This document shows positions 1 to 12,156 of a stretch of 64,000 nucleotides of DNA, piece by piece. The number at the start of each line of letters is the position of its first letter. The first letter of the stretch is position 1. The notes below the pieces were generated by a model. The model did no database searches. It was not told where the DNA came from and worked only from the letters and a program-made list of their open reading frames with translations. Both the position numbers and the translations under genes were made by a program. This stretch comes from Pempheris klunzingeri (lineage: Eukaryota; Chordata; Actinopteri; Acropomatiformes; Pempheridae), in the NCBI RefSeq assembly GCF_042242105.1, contig NC_092019.1, forward strand, positions 17,281,328-17,345,327, read 5' to 3'.

Positions 1-1731
1 AAAGCTCGTTGCTATTTAGTGCTTTTTTCAAGATACTGCTCCTTCCTTACTGTTTACTCCTGTTATTGCTTTTTAACTGTATCTATAAACTTCTCTGTGT
101 ACCCACAACACCTAAATGGAGCATGGTACACTATGTTATGTTCCTGGGGAAGGGATGACTAGTTATAGTGTGATTTTAATCCCCTTAATGACCATGATGA
201 ATAGTTACCATTACTTCTATTGTTATTGTTATGGTTATGATGATTATCCCTCTTGTTGTTGCTGTTCTATATTATTGAATGATTTTCTTTCTTTGGATCA
301 ACATGATCTGTTGCACCTTGAAACATCTTTGATCTTCAGTGTTCCTCAGAAAGACTTTTCAAGTGGAAGAAACCCTCACTGCTATTTGCATCCTGTCTCA
401 GACCTCCAGACACTACTCACCTCTGCTTCGGACACTACTGCCACCTTGGTTTCTTTGACCATGGATTTCACAAGCGTGGCACAGTAACTTGAACGTGATG
501 TTCATGCAGACTTACTTTACCTTTCATGGTGACCTCCTTTGTTCCCCTGCAGTGTACAGACTATGCACATTATCAATATGCTCCTTGTTGGTTAATTTCA
601 GCCTTTATCACCTCAATCAGTGATTGTTTGCTCTCCCAACAGGATTTAGTCTCTAATATCCTCACAGATGTGGTTGATAAATCTTTTAGTGACTCTAATT
701 GAACTACAACTGCCCTGCTGCATCAGTGGTGTCCATGGTGCCCAGCCCACTGGTGCTGGTTATTTGGATGTAGTTGAGATTTTTCCAAAAACACCAATAA
801 AAGATTGTTCTCATTCACTATTGCTTTGCTTTCCTTGTGTTTCATCGCAAGTTTATTGTTTTTAGCAAGTCTGGATGCTTCTCTTAAACTTTGTGTGCCT
901 GCATCTTCACTTATAGCCCAATTTGACAAAGGGAATGGGCAACAAAGGTCAAATTTCTGGAGGGCTACCACTGTAATTATTTACTTAAGCCTGATAACCA
1001 GACAGTAATATGCAGTGAAATGTCCAGAGACAACTTGTTTTGACATCTTCCCTGATTGTTCACGTTGTGTGCATTCCTTTAATAGGCATATCAGTCCAAA
1101 TGTCCATTCTTAGCCAACAAAAGCAACACTGCCTCTCTTGGACATTTAGGAGTATTTCACACATTTCTAAATGAAATGCGCTCTGTGTTTATGTGCACAA
1201 AGTGCTCACAAATATATATATGTATATGTATATGTGTGTAAATATATATTTATTTATTTGTGAGCACTTTGTGCACATAAACACAGTGCATTTCATTCAG
1301 AAATGTGTGAAATACACACACACACACGTGTAAAAGTAACACTGTGGTGCATGGTTAAATGTACGAGGAGCAAATGTTGCACTCCTGACATAAGGTTAAG
1401 TTCTTCAGTTTTCTCTGCAGACAGCATTTCCTGTTTGTTTACTCCTGTTTGTTTATTGTGTGTAGGGGGCAACAGCCAGGCATATGTCATCCTCTTTATC
1501 TACTGTCTCAATAGAAATGGGTGAAAGGTCCTCCAGAGTGGAATTTTCCTCAATTCTTTCCTCGTCAACGCAAACCAGATGTTTGCTCCAGCCTCCCCCC
1601 CCCACCCCCCCCCCCCAGTCCTCTCTCCCTGTCTCCCCCTCCCTGCCCCCCACCCCCTTTGTTCCCCTGTTCCTTAAAAATGCCGTGTCTGCACGTCCCT
1701 CCCTCATATCGTCTGAAACCTGGCGTTAAGG
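1..1731. other. upstream flank of the apoh-like gene
   Basis: No coding exon is recognised here; the open frames are short and low in complexity. It holds an inverted repeat (1152-1315), a short (CA)n at 1314-1326, and a C-rich tract at about 1594-1660 that runs up to the presumed 5' UTR. No convincing TATA box was found, so the transcription start is not placed. Confidence 0.5.
1152..1315. repeat. near-perfect inverted repeat, about 61-63 bp per arm
   Basis: The left arm is 1152-1214 and the right arm 1255-1315. The reverse complement of the right arm matches the left arm with one substitution and one 2-nt insertion. The loop is about 40 nt of AT-rich sequence made of TATATG and TATTTA runs. 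It could be a palindromic MITE-like element or a hairpin precursor. It lies about 420 bp upstream of the apoh-like start codon. Confidence 0.85.
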
Positions 1732-2803
1732 ATGGACTGTGCACTGCTGCTGCTGTCCCTGTGGGCTCTGACTGGAACGGTGTCCCTGCAGGCTCCAGGT
1801 AAGCCCCCTGACTCAATCCATCCCTCACACTGGAGGTATCACTGAACTCTGCATACACAATGAACACAAAGCTGGACTATCACCAAACACCTGGACTTTC
1901 CCCTGCATGCTTTGTTGCTCTGTAGATTGTATTTCAATATAAAGATGATCATGCAAACAGGGCTTGGGACTGTATAATTAGTTCAGAGTTGTACTCATAA
2001 CTATTAGCAGTTCAAAATGCAATGGACTAATGAGACTGGGACTGTGAAATATACGGCATATGTGTATTTTGAATGGCTGATGTTTGGCTGATGTCTGATT
2101 GAATAGAACTTGAATCAATACCAGTTTATGCTGAAGTAGAATTAGTCTGGATTGCCAATGCTATGTAGCACATGAATAAGTCAAGTAAAGTCTGTTTTAG
2201 TTAAAGTAAGATTATTTCTGTTTTTGTTTGTTCTTAATTATGGGCTGCCAGCTTTTCCCACAATGTACATTTTGGTTGTAAATAGTTATGGTAAAATGTT
2301 CATATATTTTAATGGATGCAAATCTGTTTTTGATCATTTCTGACATTTTACGTAGTTATTACAGATTCTAGGGCTTCCATAACTCTGGTCCGTATTTCAT
2401 GAGATGCAATAGCTATTTCGATTGATAGTATCATAGTTGCTACATGTATGTGCTGTACAACGTGTCTCCATGCTGCTCTGGGATGATCATGTGTGCATTA
2501 GTGCAGCACATGTGAACACTCATGTGCTGTGGGCAGAGTGAATACAGTAGCACACATGGTTTCATTCTGAGAAATGAAAAATGGGGAACCTTGTTTGGCT
2601 CCCCCTTTGCCCCCCTCTCCTCCTCAAATGTTCTGGACATAGAGGGTGTGTCGACGTTTGCATGCAACATAAAATAAGTGGAGGATTTGGTTTCATGTTG
2701 TGTGATGGAATACATATGGAGAGGTGAGGGAAATTAGTTGAGGATACTTGATTACTCCCAAACAAATCTGTTAAGAAATTAATTGCATCTTAGAAAAAGT
2801 CAC

Positions 2804-2841
<38 letters not shown>

Positions 2842-4140
2842 AACACACACTCAAAAACAGTATTCACAGAAGTAAGACAGGCTCACTTTTCTATAAAAAA
2901 AAAACAAAAACAAGATTGATGGCTGAATGGCAAAGAGTAATAAAGCCTGCCATCTAAATACTTACTCATCTGGCAACCTGGGTGGCAAATGTTTGCCCGG
3001 CCACCCACACTGAATTTACTCTCCTTCAAATGGAAAACAAAGCAGAACTGGCAAACCAAATCTCATTACGGCCCTCAGCATTTGCATTTTTTACAAGGGG
3101 CCATGAATGGAGTCGCAGCAAACAAATGGACAATTACTGTGATAGTGTGTGGTATCACAACAGGGTCGTGTCCGGAGAGGCTTCTGGGAGAGGAGAGGAG
3201 GAGGACGTGTCCTCGGCCCTGCAAAGCTGATAGAGACTGTGGCAACAAGCGCCAGTGTCTGTGTGACGGCCAGTGTGGTCTCAGCTGTGTGGCTCCAGGT
3301 AACTGTTTGTATGCATGTGTGCCCTCAGTTGTCACCGTGAACTCCATTGTGAGCTCGGCCATTAAAAGTGTTTGTGTGTATACGCAGCTGTGCCAACATG
3401 CATCTGTTTCTGTTTTTCCTGGAAAATAAAATAAAGGCCTTGGTCATGCACAAAAGCTGGGCTAAAAATGTGCCCTGTGTGAATACTGAACACAGGGCTT
3501 TTATTATTCTTGTGCATTGTAAAAGAGGGCACTGTGCATGGATCCTATCCAGTTATACAACCTCATTAGTGACAAATGAAAATGGTTTCTTGCTGAATGT
3601 TTAAATTGTTTTATACAAAGAACAACCAGGCACATCCTCACAGTTGTTTTGCTCCCTATCTCTCCTCTCTCCCCCCTCTGGACCATGTCTTCTCTCCTCA
3701 GGTCGGACTTGTCCCTGGCCTCTATCCCACAGTGAAAACTCAGTGGCTCGCCTCCTCTCTCCCACTCACTCCTTTTCTGCTCTGCTTGAAGTACACTGCG
3801 AGCCGGGATTCACGTTTCCGAATGGCTTGGATACCACCATTCGTCGTTGTCAAGGTGACCGACAGTGGAGTGGGGATGAGCCCATCTGCACAGGTGGGTT
3901 TGAGTTCAACAGAAAAATGTTCTTTATTGCTTCATGTCAGGTACCTCCTTTGTGGCAGGGAATTGATACCACAGGTAATGAACGTCTGGGCGAATGTTGC
4001 TGTGGTATTTGTTACTTTCTCAAATGAAATATTGTCTCCGTTAGCACACTGCATGTGCACAGCTTGCGTGTTCAGGCCATTGGCGTGGCCAAATATTAAA
4101 CGTAGCTTTTATTGTGGTTTTGTGTATATGCAAGACAGTT

Positions 4141-4178
<38 letters not shown>

Positions 4179-5631
4179 GGAGATATTCAGGAATGGAGCC
4201 CCTCTGTGATTGTGTCGACTGAGACATTGCACAACTGGGACCTATTGTCCTCATCACCATAGCAACCAGAGCTTTAGTTGTTCTTATTGGCTGTCTGAAG
4301 ATTTTACTGTTGAACTGCTGATAAGTTTAAAGAGGAGAAGGCAGACAAACACACGTGTGCATGCAAGAAGATCATATTAGTGCACATGTATGTGTGCACC
4401 ACAGCACAGAAAGTATTTACTGTTACCTCATAAATGTACATGTAATCAGATTTGTTTGTCTTTTGGGCTATCGTTTGTCGTGTTACTGTAATGAACAACA
4501 TCAGACTTTGAGGTGTTTCTGTTTTGTTATTCTGTGTTCTTAATCAAGGATGGACAAAATGATTTACACTAAATAAACTAAACAATACTGAATAAATCAA
4601 TAAATACCCCAAATTACAGCCTATAAGTGGAATTAAAATGAATCACAACTTCTTGGAATATACATTCTCTATAAACCCCATGTTGTGTCTGACCTTGTGT
4701 GTGCTGGAGGTCCTCTGCAATGTCTTTACTGGCCTAAAACTGACATATGACCAGGTTTGCTTTAAAGATGCAGGGCCTGAACAGAGCTGTAAGCACATTT
4801 AAACAAATGCATCAGTAGGTGAAGTCAGTTCTTTCAGAAAATACAAAGGACTTTGCAGTGAGGTTATTATTTTACAATCAAAGTACGACTGTGCCCCAAG
4901 ATAATCAAATGATTTAACATTTTCACTTTCTATTTGTCTAAATATAGTCCCAAAAATGATACATTTGAATAGGTGGCTCACAGAAGACAAATTGTTCTAC
5001 TGCTGTGCAGCCTTAATACTTTTACCACTGAGCCGCAAGGCTGCACAGCAGTACATGAAGTAAAGCCATCAATACTTCTTAGTATCTTCTCACATCTCAT
5101 CATCATACAGCACCTGGAAATATGTCGTTTGCGTATTGCCTGCATCGACCTCTCTGCTCTGAGTCTTGCTGCATTAATCACACACCTGAGAGTACAGCAA
5201 TCATGCTTTCTCAGGAATCCTCAACCCAGCTGGGTCCTGGTCTCACCCTCTAGGTTTTTTTTATCTTTTCAAAGATGTGAAATAAGGATACAATTCTCAG
5301 TTTTCTCGTAGAGTATCCTCCTGCTGAGAGACAGGCAGAAGGTAGGTGGGTTTTGAACGTGTGAGAGCGTTTGTATTGTGTGTCCTTTGCATGTGTGTTA
5401 GAGTGTGAGTCGAGCTCCTTCATGCCTGTTGAGAGGCAGTGGGCGGCAGATCACTGTCAAAGTGGCACAGAGCTGCGTGCACACTCAGTGAGTGTGAGCG
5501 AGTGTGAATGTGTGTCTACTGTGAGTGTGTGTGTGTGTGTTTATGGTGGAGAGGTAGAGAGGTAGATTTGTTCTGTATACATTAGATGTGTATGTGTGGG
5601 GGGCGGATTGCACATGTGTTACAGAGTTTCT

Positions 5632-5678
<47 letters not shown>

Positions 5679-8600
5679 CGACAGATCACAGTCAGGAGAG
5701 TCAGAGAGCTCTCTTGCTCATGCTGCTCCAGGCCTTTCTGTTCCCTGTTCTCCTCTCCTCTGCTCTCTTCTCTCATCCTCTTTTCCTCTCATCTCTTTCT
5801 CCTCTCATCCTCTTCCATCTGAGGCCTCTGATAAGGCCTCTCTCTACAATGGGAGCCAAGGACAAGCACGCAGCTCTAGGCTATTTAGTTTGTGGTGTGT
5901 GCATGTGTCTGTATATTTGTGGAAGAAAAACACAACCATTACATCTTTGGTCTCAATCAGATTGCTGTGTGTTTAATGTTGTGGTTCATTCAAAATCGCT
6001 ATGATATATTTTTTTGTAAAAGATGAATTTGATATACCTGCTACATAGCAGTTTGGTGCTGCAGCCTGTGTGGGTGGCAGCAGTGCGAGGCAGAAGAAGG
6101 GCGATATGTGAAAACAGAACTCGGCTTCGGGCTCTCATCCACAGCCAAACAGACTCGTAACTCTCCCTCTCCCATAGGTCCCTTTACATTCTTATATTAA
6201 CGTTTCTCGGTTTCAGATACCTAAGACAACCCTCAGGCAAGAGCTGTCTCTGCCTTTCAAAGGCGCGCTCAGCTCCGAAACCCCGCATTTGATGGAGCTC
6301 GGGTCGCTCCAGCCTCTCTCCAAGCACCACTCTTGATATTTATATTTCCACGAGCGTGAGGCACTCAAACTTCCAGGAATGAACAGTGCCAGGTATTATA
6401 CAATCACAGATATGGCTGTGAGCTTGGAGAGGTGTGGGGCGGTGTTTCACCTGCTCATCGAACTTTGATTTATTACCTAAGAGGGGTTATTTTAACTTAA
6501 ATAGAACAAGACTTTGGGTGAAACGCCTCTGTGGGTCACAAACAAATAGAAACCTTGGTTAATACAAGTCAAATGAGGTAGCAGGATGGACGTTCCTTCC
6601 TGTCCACCTGTATTTCTTCCCTGCTTCACTTCTTTCATGTTCTTTCACTATTTCCCAGTGATGGAAAAGTGTAGTACATCACTTTTATGCAACTTTATAC
6701 TTCTACTATACCACATTTCAGAGGCAAACATTGCACTTTTTACTCTATTACATTCATCTGATAACTTTGCAGATTCATATTATAAATACAAAATATAGTC
6801 AACTAATAAATTACGGTGTATTATTATAGATGAAACTACCTGTGTATAAACTCATTAAAAAGAGCTCCACCTTTACCAGGTGCAGCATTAAAGTGATGAG
6901 CACTTTAACGCATCCATATCCATTATAATCCAGTAATGTGATATATATATATTTATGTATTACTCTGGAAGGAGTCACTCTGCATGATGAGTACTTTTAC
7001 TTTTGGCACAGATATTATGATGCTAATGAATTTGTATGTCTTTCACCACTTCTATTTCCTTCATTTGTCTTTCTTTCCTTACTTGCTAATGGCTGTTACT
7101 TGTAAAATCCCGTCCACATTCGTCAGTTACGCACTGATTCTCATATGCTATTTACATATTGTGTATACGTCTTTGAATTACGTTGCACTTTAGATGCACA
7201 CTGAGTGTTGCACACTCCTCGCTGCCACTATAGAACAGTGATGGAGGAAGTAGTCAGATCCTTCACTTAAAAGTAATAATGCTACGATTTAAAAGTACAT
7301 GACTACAAGTAAAAGTTTTCAGGTTTCAATATTTCCCTTAAGTACAGTAGAAGTACAGAAGTATTTACTTCACTATAAGTGGACACTGGTGTATAAACAG
7401 ATAATGAATAATAATATAGTGCAACACAGTGATTTAGGAGACGTTACAGTTGTTGAAAAATACTGTACATTAATATCCACTTAAAAATGTCCTTATGTCT
7501 GCTTCTAACTAACATTATAGTGTAATATAAACAATTCATTAAACGTTTATGTACTACTTGGTATAGACGCTATACAGTGGGACTTCATATAAAGTGTTAT
7601 TTTATTATTACAATAACTACTACTGGTGCATCAGTGTGTAACAGCATTTCAGTGCAGCAGATGGTCGAGGAGGAGCTCATTATAATCACTTCATGCTGTT
7701 GGGTAGTTAAATCTATAACAATGTAAAATATTTTATAAGTTCATAAGGTATTCTCAGTCTGCAGAGTAACTAGTAATTGTGTGGAGTAAACACTTATTTA
7801 AGATTAAAATAGCAATAGTATATTAGAATAGTAAAATATTTGCACCTGAACTGTAGGGGATGTAAGGAAAATGTGAAAGTACTGAAAAGCAAAACAAATA
7901 CCTGCATGAGTGAGTGAATGTACAACCACTGCTATGGGGAGATGTAACTTTTCTACTGTGGCGTAACTGACTGGGTATTTTTTTCTTCAATGCAGGACGC
8001 TTCATTGTGATGGAATATATTTACAGTGTGGTATTTGCCATTTGCACTAAAGATAAAACATCTGACAACAAAATCTTTAACCTTCTTTTCTTCTTTGACC
8101 TTCAGAGGCTAAGTCGTCCGAACCTGCCGCTGCCAAAACCTGCCCTCTGCCTGAGGAAGTCATCAACACCTTCAGCATCCAGGGCGACGCTTCAGTAGGA
8201 ACTTCCATCCGCTACAGCTGCCTGTCTGGGTGAGAGAGGGGGGAGATGGGAGGTTAGGTTTGTGAGTGCGTAGGCAGAGGCTATGGAAACCTGAAATGAT
8301 ACGAAGGTAGAAATGGAGGAAGTGAGAAGCCGGGGATGGAGTGTGAAGAGGGGGGGAGTGGAGGGACGGCGTGATTACAGGAGAGGTGTTGGGGAACGAC
8401 GGATGATGAGCGATGAATGGCAGGAAATTCATTTTGATCTTCCAGCTGACGATCTCTCCATTGAGCTAACTAGGTCATTACAGTCTAATCTTGTATTGAC
8501 TCCCCTTTACACACTGAGTCATCCACAGGATAAGATGAGCCTGAGTGGATGTGTCAGCCAGAACTGTGCACACAAAATGTAGACACTCTGAAGGAGAGAC

Positions 8601-10274
8601 AGAGTGGAAAAAGGAATCATTTACACCTTTTTTCACCACTGTTATTTAGAAGAAGCTCCTCAGCTGTCAATACTGTACATGTCACACCGCCATCTGTCTC
8701 CATCACTCTCTCCCTTCTCTCCTGCAGGGCGGATATAGTGGGGAGCAGTGAAAATTTCTGCCAGGACAATCAGACCTGGCAGTATCCTCACCCCATCTGC
8801 AAAAGTAAGCGAGCAGTAGTGCACTGTGTCTTCTACGGGTCATGTGTGTGTGTGTGTGCACTTTATTCATCTTTACACTCAATGTGTCCTCGCACATCTT
8901 TCAAGGTTATCAGCAGAATATTGAATGGTGCTTGATGTGTGAGTGAATGGACGGGGAGACTGTGGGTTTATTTTCTTAGAGATGCACATTTTCTGTATTG
9001 CGCTTGTGTGTGTGCAGATATGTAAAGAGAGCAAATCAAGACGAGAAACAGACAGAAACAAACAAACCCCTTCGAGTTTGCTCTTTTCAAGGGCTATTGC
9101 TTTGTTTCGCAGTGCTTTTCTGTCATCTTGTGGCCAAACCTGGCATTGCATGGCCTGTTCCACAGCGAGAAACAGGAAATTCTTACAAAATGATTCTTAC
9201 ATCTCACTGAGAGGACTATGACTGAGGCTAGCTTTTGTTAAAACAAAGTAATGATCAGAAATTGGGAAAAAAGCATTCACTTTAATTGTAAGACCATCAT
9301 CAGGAGGAGGTAAGGGTGTCAGGAAACATTCGGCTAATGACTGAGCAACAATGTTTTTCTCCTGAATAGGCAGACTGACAATCTGCTTCTCTCTCTCTCT
9401 CTTAGAGGTGTACTGCCAGCCTCCTCGAGAGGTGGAGCAGGGCTACGTGGTGGCTGTCCAGAAGACTGAATACGAAGTTGGCTTTGACATCCACTACCTC
9501 TGCAAAAAGAACTTCCTGCTGGATGGACCCCAGAAGGTCACCTGCCTGTCCAATGGCAGCTGGAGTGCATCGCCCCCATACTGCAGAGGTGGGGGGGGAC
9601 GTTTTAAATGCCCACACCAGAGACAAAATGTATGCATTTGATGAGTTTAAATAAGGATGCTTTGAGCCCCTAAAAACTTTCAAATTGTTGTGGCGTGACG
9701 CATTCAGTGTACACAAACATGGTAGTCTGACGTTAACTCACATATTCACAGTCTGGGATAGTCACAAGCATGCACATACATGCAAAAGTTAAAACAGCTT
9801 TTTGCGCCTGACACTTATTCTTATACTTTCATACCTTGTCGGTCATTTCCACAGCTCGCTGTCTCATCCCTGCTGAGAGAAGCCGCGTGGTGATTGGAGG
9901 AGTGAAGCGCTGGCCGTTTGACGTTACAGATGCTGTGGTTCCTCACGGGGAAAATGTGACGTTCTTTTGCAAACATCCTCACAAGCAGTGCAGCTTCACT
10001 GCAACCCAGACCTGCTTTGACGCAAAGCTGCAGCCACCAGCCTGCTACCTTGGTGAGCCTGGAGTTTGTTTTTTTCTTCTCTGTGTCTGTATGGCAGTCA
10101 GAAGAAACGTGAGGGGGGGTTGATTCACATTATTGACTTCTGGAGACTTTTGCAGTACCACGAACTTTTGCTCCTTCTCTTTATTTTTCAGAGCCCACAT
10201 GGTTGCAGTTTAAACTCTTCCCCCACCGACTGGTCTCAGAGATTGAAGCATGTGAGCCTGGTGATGTGGAGTGA
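1732..10274 (+). CDS. apoh: apolipoprotein H-like (beta-2-glycoprotein I-like) secreted WAP/sushi protein
   Basis: Coding exons: 1732-1798, 3164-3298, 3702-3893, 8106-8229, 8728-8804, 9406-9588, 9855-10052 and 10192-10274. All junctions have AG/GT sites and phases that match, giving 352 aa. Residues 1 to about 20 are a signal peptide (ALLLLSLWALTG). Residues 23-67 are a WAP module with eight Cys. Residues 68-131, 132-198 and 199-259 are sushi (CCP) modules with four Cys each and the usual Trp near the end. Residues 260-352 match apoH domain V: six Cys, VTFFCKHPHKQC (human VSFFCKNKEKKC), and a C-terminal extension with PTWLQFKLF where human has the membrane-inserting loop. The fourth module (FLLDGPQKVTC, NGSWSASPPYC) closely resembles human domain IV. 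Human APOH has five CCP modules in 345 aa, so the module count is kept but the first is WAP. In the family, domain V binds anionic phospholipid; this protein is presumably a plasma protein. It could instead be a separate apoh paralogue. Confidence 0.8.
2807..2837. repeat. (CA)n microsatellite in apoh intron 1
   Basis: About 15 CA units, followed by impure CA sequence to about 2850. The rest of intron 1 (1799-3163) shows no other clear feature. Confidence 0.9.
3164..3298 (+). CDS. apoh: apoh-like exon 2: WAP four-disulfide core module
   Basis: The 135-nt exon lies between CACAACAG and GTAACTG, with phase 1 at both ends. It encodes SCPERLLG, then TCPRPC, KADRDC, GNKRQCLC, DGQC and GLSC. The spacing C-x3-C-x5-C-x5-C-x-C-x3-C-x3-C is that of a WAP (WFDC) domain, except that the usual CC pair is CLC. 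WAP domains are often protease inhibitors; the inhibitory role here is only inferred. The symmetric 1-1 phase would allow the exon to be shuffled or skipped without a frameshift. Confidence 0.75.
4145..4177. repeat. (GA)n microsatellite
   Basis: About 16 uninterrupted GA units in apoh intron 3. Confidence 0.9.
5634..5676. repeat. (TG)n microsatellite
   Basis: About 21 TG units in apoh intron 3, followed by a CT-rich stretch to about 5830. Confidence 0.9.
6656..7060 (+). repeat. interspersed repeat, hAT/MITE-like fish family, copy 1
   Basis: It starts with CAGTGATGGAAAAGTGTAGT and holds the motifs ACTTCTACTATACCACATTT, CAGAGGCAAACATTGCACTT and GAGTACTTTTACTTTTGG. I remember these from a very common, AT-rich teleost DNA-transposon-derived repeat (aagtacttgtactttactt type). 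The ends are eroded and the 3' limit is approximate. Family assignment is from memory. Confidence 0.55.
7236..7480 (+). repeat. interspersed repeat, hAT/MITE-like fish family, copy 2
   Basis: It begins with the same CAGTGATGGA end as the copy at 6656, followed by GGAAGTAGTCAGATCCTTCA and many AAGTAC/AAAGTA motifs. A second insertion of a related element is likely. The sequence up to about 7990 stays AT-rich and may belong to it. Confidence 0.5.
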
Positions 10275-10792
10275 TGACCTGCACGCCTGACCCCCCGACC
10301 CAGCCAACACTCATGACACTGTGTCACAATATGAACACCTCCTGACGCACACCAGCACCCAGAGCACTCCTCCTCCACTCTGCAGCTTGACTTAAACTAT
10401 CTTATGCTTTGATTATGGTCTGTTTAGACGCCGAGGCACGGCGGGCTACCCTGCTGCTCGTGGCCACGTGGGTGTGAACGGTGCTCATGGCCTTTGTCGC
10501 TCTCTCCTGCACCTTATCAAACTGCAGGCATAATTATAATCTGCAAACCTCACAAGTATTACTTTGATCCCTCTCCAGCTTGAGCCAGCGCATACAGTAG
10601 ATGCAATCCATAGGCCTTCATCATGATGTGTATATAATGCATTAATACATGCTATATCAGTTATGCCTGTGATCCCTTCATGTAGCCTAACTCATATTGG
10701 CTTGACTCTGTGATATCTCACTGTGTGATCTTTCTTTCCTCTGTTGAGTGTGACGCATCAAGTCTTGAGGCTTGTAAGTGTGAATGATTTGA
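10275..10792 (+). other. apoh-like 3' UTR
   Basis: This is the stretch between the stop codon and the poly(A) signal. No other open frame or repeat is evident. Its extent is inferred from the AATAAA at 10793. Confidence 0.5.
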
Positions 10793-10798
10793 AATAAA
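10793..10798 (+). terminator. poly(A) signal of the apoh-like gene
   Basis: A canonical AATAAA lies about 520 nt after the stop codon. Sequence rich in T and GT follows within 40 nt, as expected downstream of a cleavage site. Confidence 0.65.
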
Positions 10799-11079
10799 GT
10801 CGTGTCATAACGATTTCCTCTCTGGTTTCCTTTTCATAATAACACACAAAGTCCTGCTGTGTGAGTTCGAGTCCATTTGTCTCCATCCTCTTTATGTCTC
10901 GCTGGTTTTGCCCCCCCCCCCCGTCGGTCTGACTCTCAGGCGCACAGGCAGCCTTTTCTTTGCAGGCTGCAGGTTCAACTGTACTCATAGGCTGAACATG
11001 ACTACTGGTCGGACCCGGTAGGCTGCGACACCATAGCAACTCCCCTTGACCCCTCCCTCCCTCGGCATTCGCAGCATCA

Positions 11080-11131
11080 CCCTTTACACTGCACAGTCAT
11101 ATTTGGTCCTCCGGAAATATCCTCAGCACGG
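11080..11131 (+). other. candidate non-coding first exon or promoter of the zinc-finger gene
   Basis: Sequence from about 11040 to 11500 is richer in CpG than its neighbours (GCGCCGG, CCGGCGGACGCG), as in vertebrate promoters. CAGCACGG followed by GTAAGC at 11132 is a good donor, and the acceptor TATTTCACAG at 12139-12148 lies just before the start codon of the zinc-finger gene. The join is inferred, and the transcription start is unknown. Confidence 0.35.
11097..11113 (+). promoter_or_regulatory. SRE-like site: CArG-like box next to an ETS core
   Basis: TCATATTTGG differs from the SRF consensus CC(A/T)6GG at one base and is followed within 6 nt by CCGGAAAT, an ETS-type core. The pair resembles a serum response element in the likely promoter of the zinc-finger gene. 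A one-mismatch CArG can occur by chance, so this is weak. Confidence 0.25.
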
Positions 11132-11833
11132 GTAAGCCAGTCCCTATGCAGCGAGTGTATGGGTGGAGTATAGTTTAAAATACAGTTTTAAATGTATCGA
11201 AAGGGTGTCCGGTGCGTCCTGCGCCGGCTCTGACAGCAGAGCTGGGGGAAATGACAGCGCGCCGGGAAAGTTTGTCCTAAAGGTGCCGGGTTGCGCTCTC
11301 GGTGTCTCGGACCCTCGGCTCTAAAATGGCTGGCTGTAGGTCCGAGGAAGCTCCGGAGCAAAAGGAAGGATCCGCTACACACCGCGACTGTCTGTAAATA
11401 TACACGTTTCTCTACTCCGGCGGACGCGTTAGCGCTGGCGTTGTCCTAGGTCCGAGAGCTGTCAAGGCGCACACGCACCACAATAATAATGGCTTTTCGG
11501 ACCTAGGACTGTGCGTAATGGCGTCCTCCACGGACGGTGCTGCTCGGTTTATCATCAGACACGTTTTTAGGGACAGGCTCGTATGTGCAAACCATATGGA
11601 ATATGAATATTATTCTAAAGCGAAACAGAAATGAGGCGTTTATTGTCTGTGTTGCATGCGGACGACAGAAGTATGAGAGAGGAAATGTTATGTCGCTCAC
11701 ATCCTTCGGACCTGTCTGGACTCCGGCGCGTGTCTCTGAATGATCCGGTCGACCCGTCGGTGAGAAATCCGCTGAGCTAGAATTTAGGATCATGCAAGGT
11801 AACCAACACAATTAACAGGACGGTCTGATGTGG

Positions 11834-11880
11834 AAGAAGAGGAGGAGGAGGAGGAGGAGGAGGAAAGGGGGGGGGGGGGG
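11834..11880. repeat. (GGA)n followed by a poly-G run
   Basis: GA-rich GGA triplets run directly into about 14 G in the presumed 5' intron of the zinc-finger gene. This is a potential G-quadruplex. Confidence 0.85.
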
Positions 11881-12156
11881 TCAAATCAGTCGATCATCAC
11901 GTCGGTCTGAGGAGTTTAACGCCACAGTCTGCCTCGTTTGTGGGCTGGTAGTATTATGACAGTAATTATCAGTATTGGCTTTTGCACCAAACTTGACCCC
12001 AATACTCACCACTGAGACACTGACTTTTCCCAAACATGCCTGGATATTTATTTAATTCCATTCCTTTGCAGCCAGTCATTTATAAATATATATATATATT
12101 TTTGCTACTCTGAGTTTTCTAATTCATCATTTTATTTATATTTCACAGAAATATAA

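Larger units (their letters stand above)
3894..8105 (+). other. apoh intron 3 (4.2 kb), no extra exon seen
   Basis: This is the longest intron of the gene. I looked for a further phase 1-1 sushi exon that could encode the missing apoH domain I and found none. It contains (GA)n at 4145-4177, TG runs at 5520-5541 and 5634-5676, and two old hAT-type repeats from about 6656 onward. Confidence 0.6.

Noticed and set aside
1484..1867. Proline- and glycine-rich frames on both strands
   Set aside because: They are created by the C-rich tract upstream of apoh and have no domain or conserved start.
3597..4142. 181-codon plus-strand frame
   Set aside because: It runs across apoh exon 3 in the wrong frame; the sushi cysteines appear only in the spliced frame.
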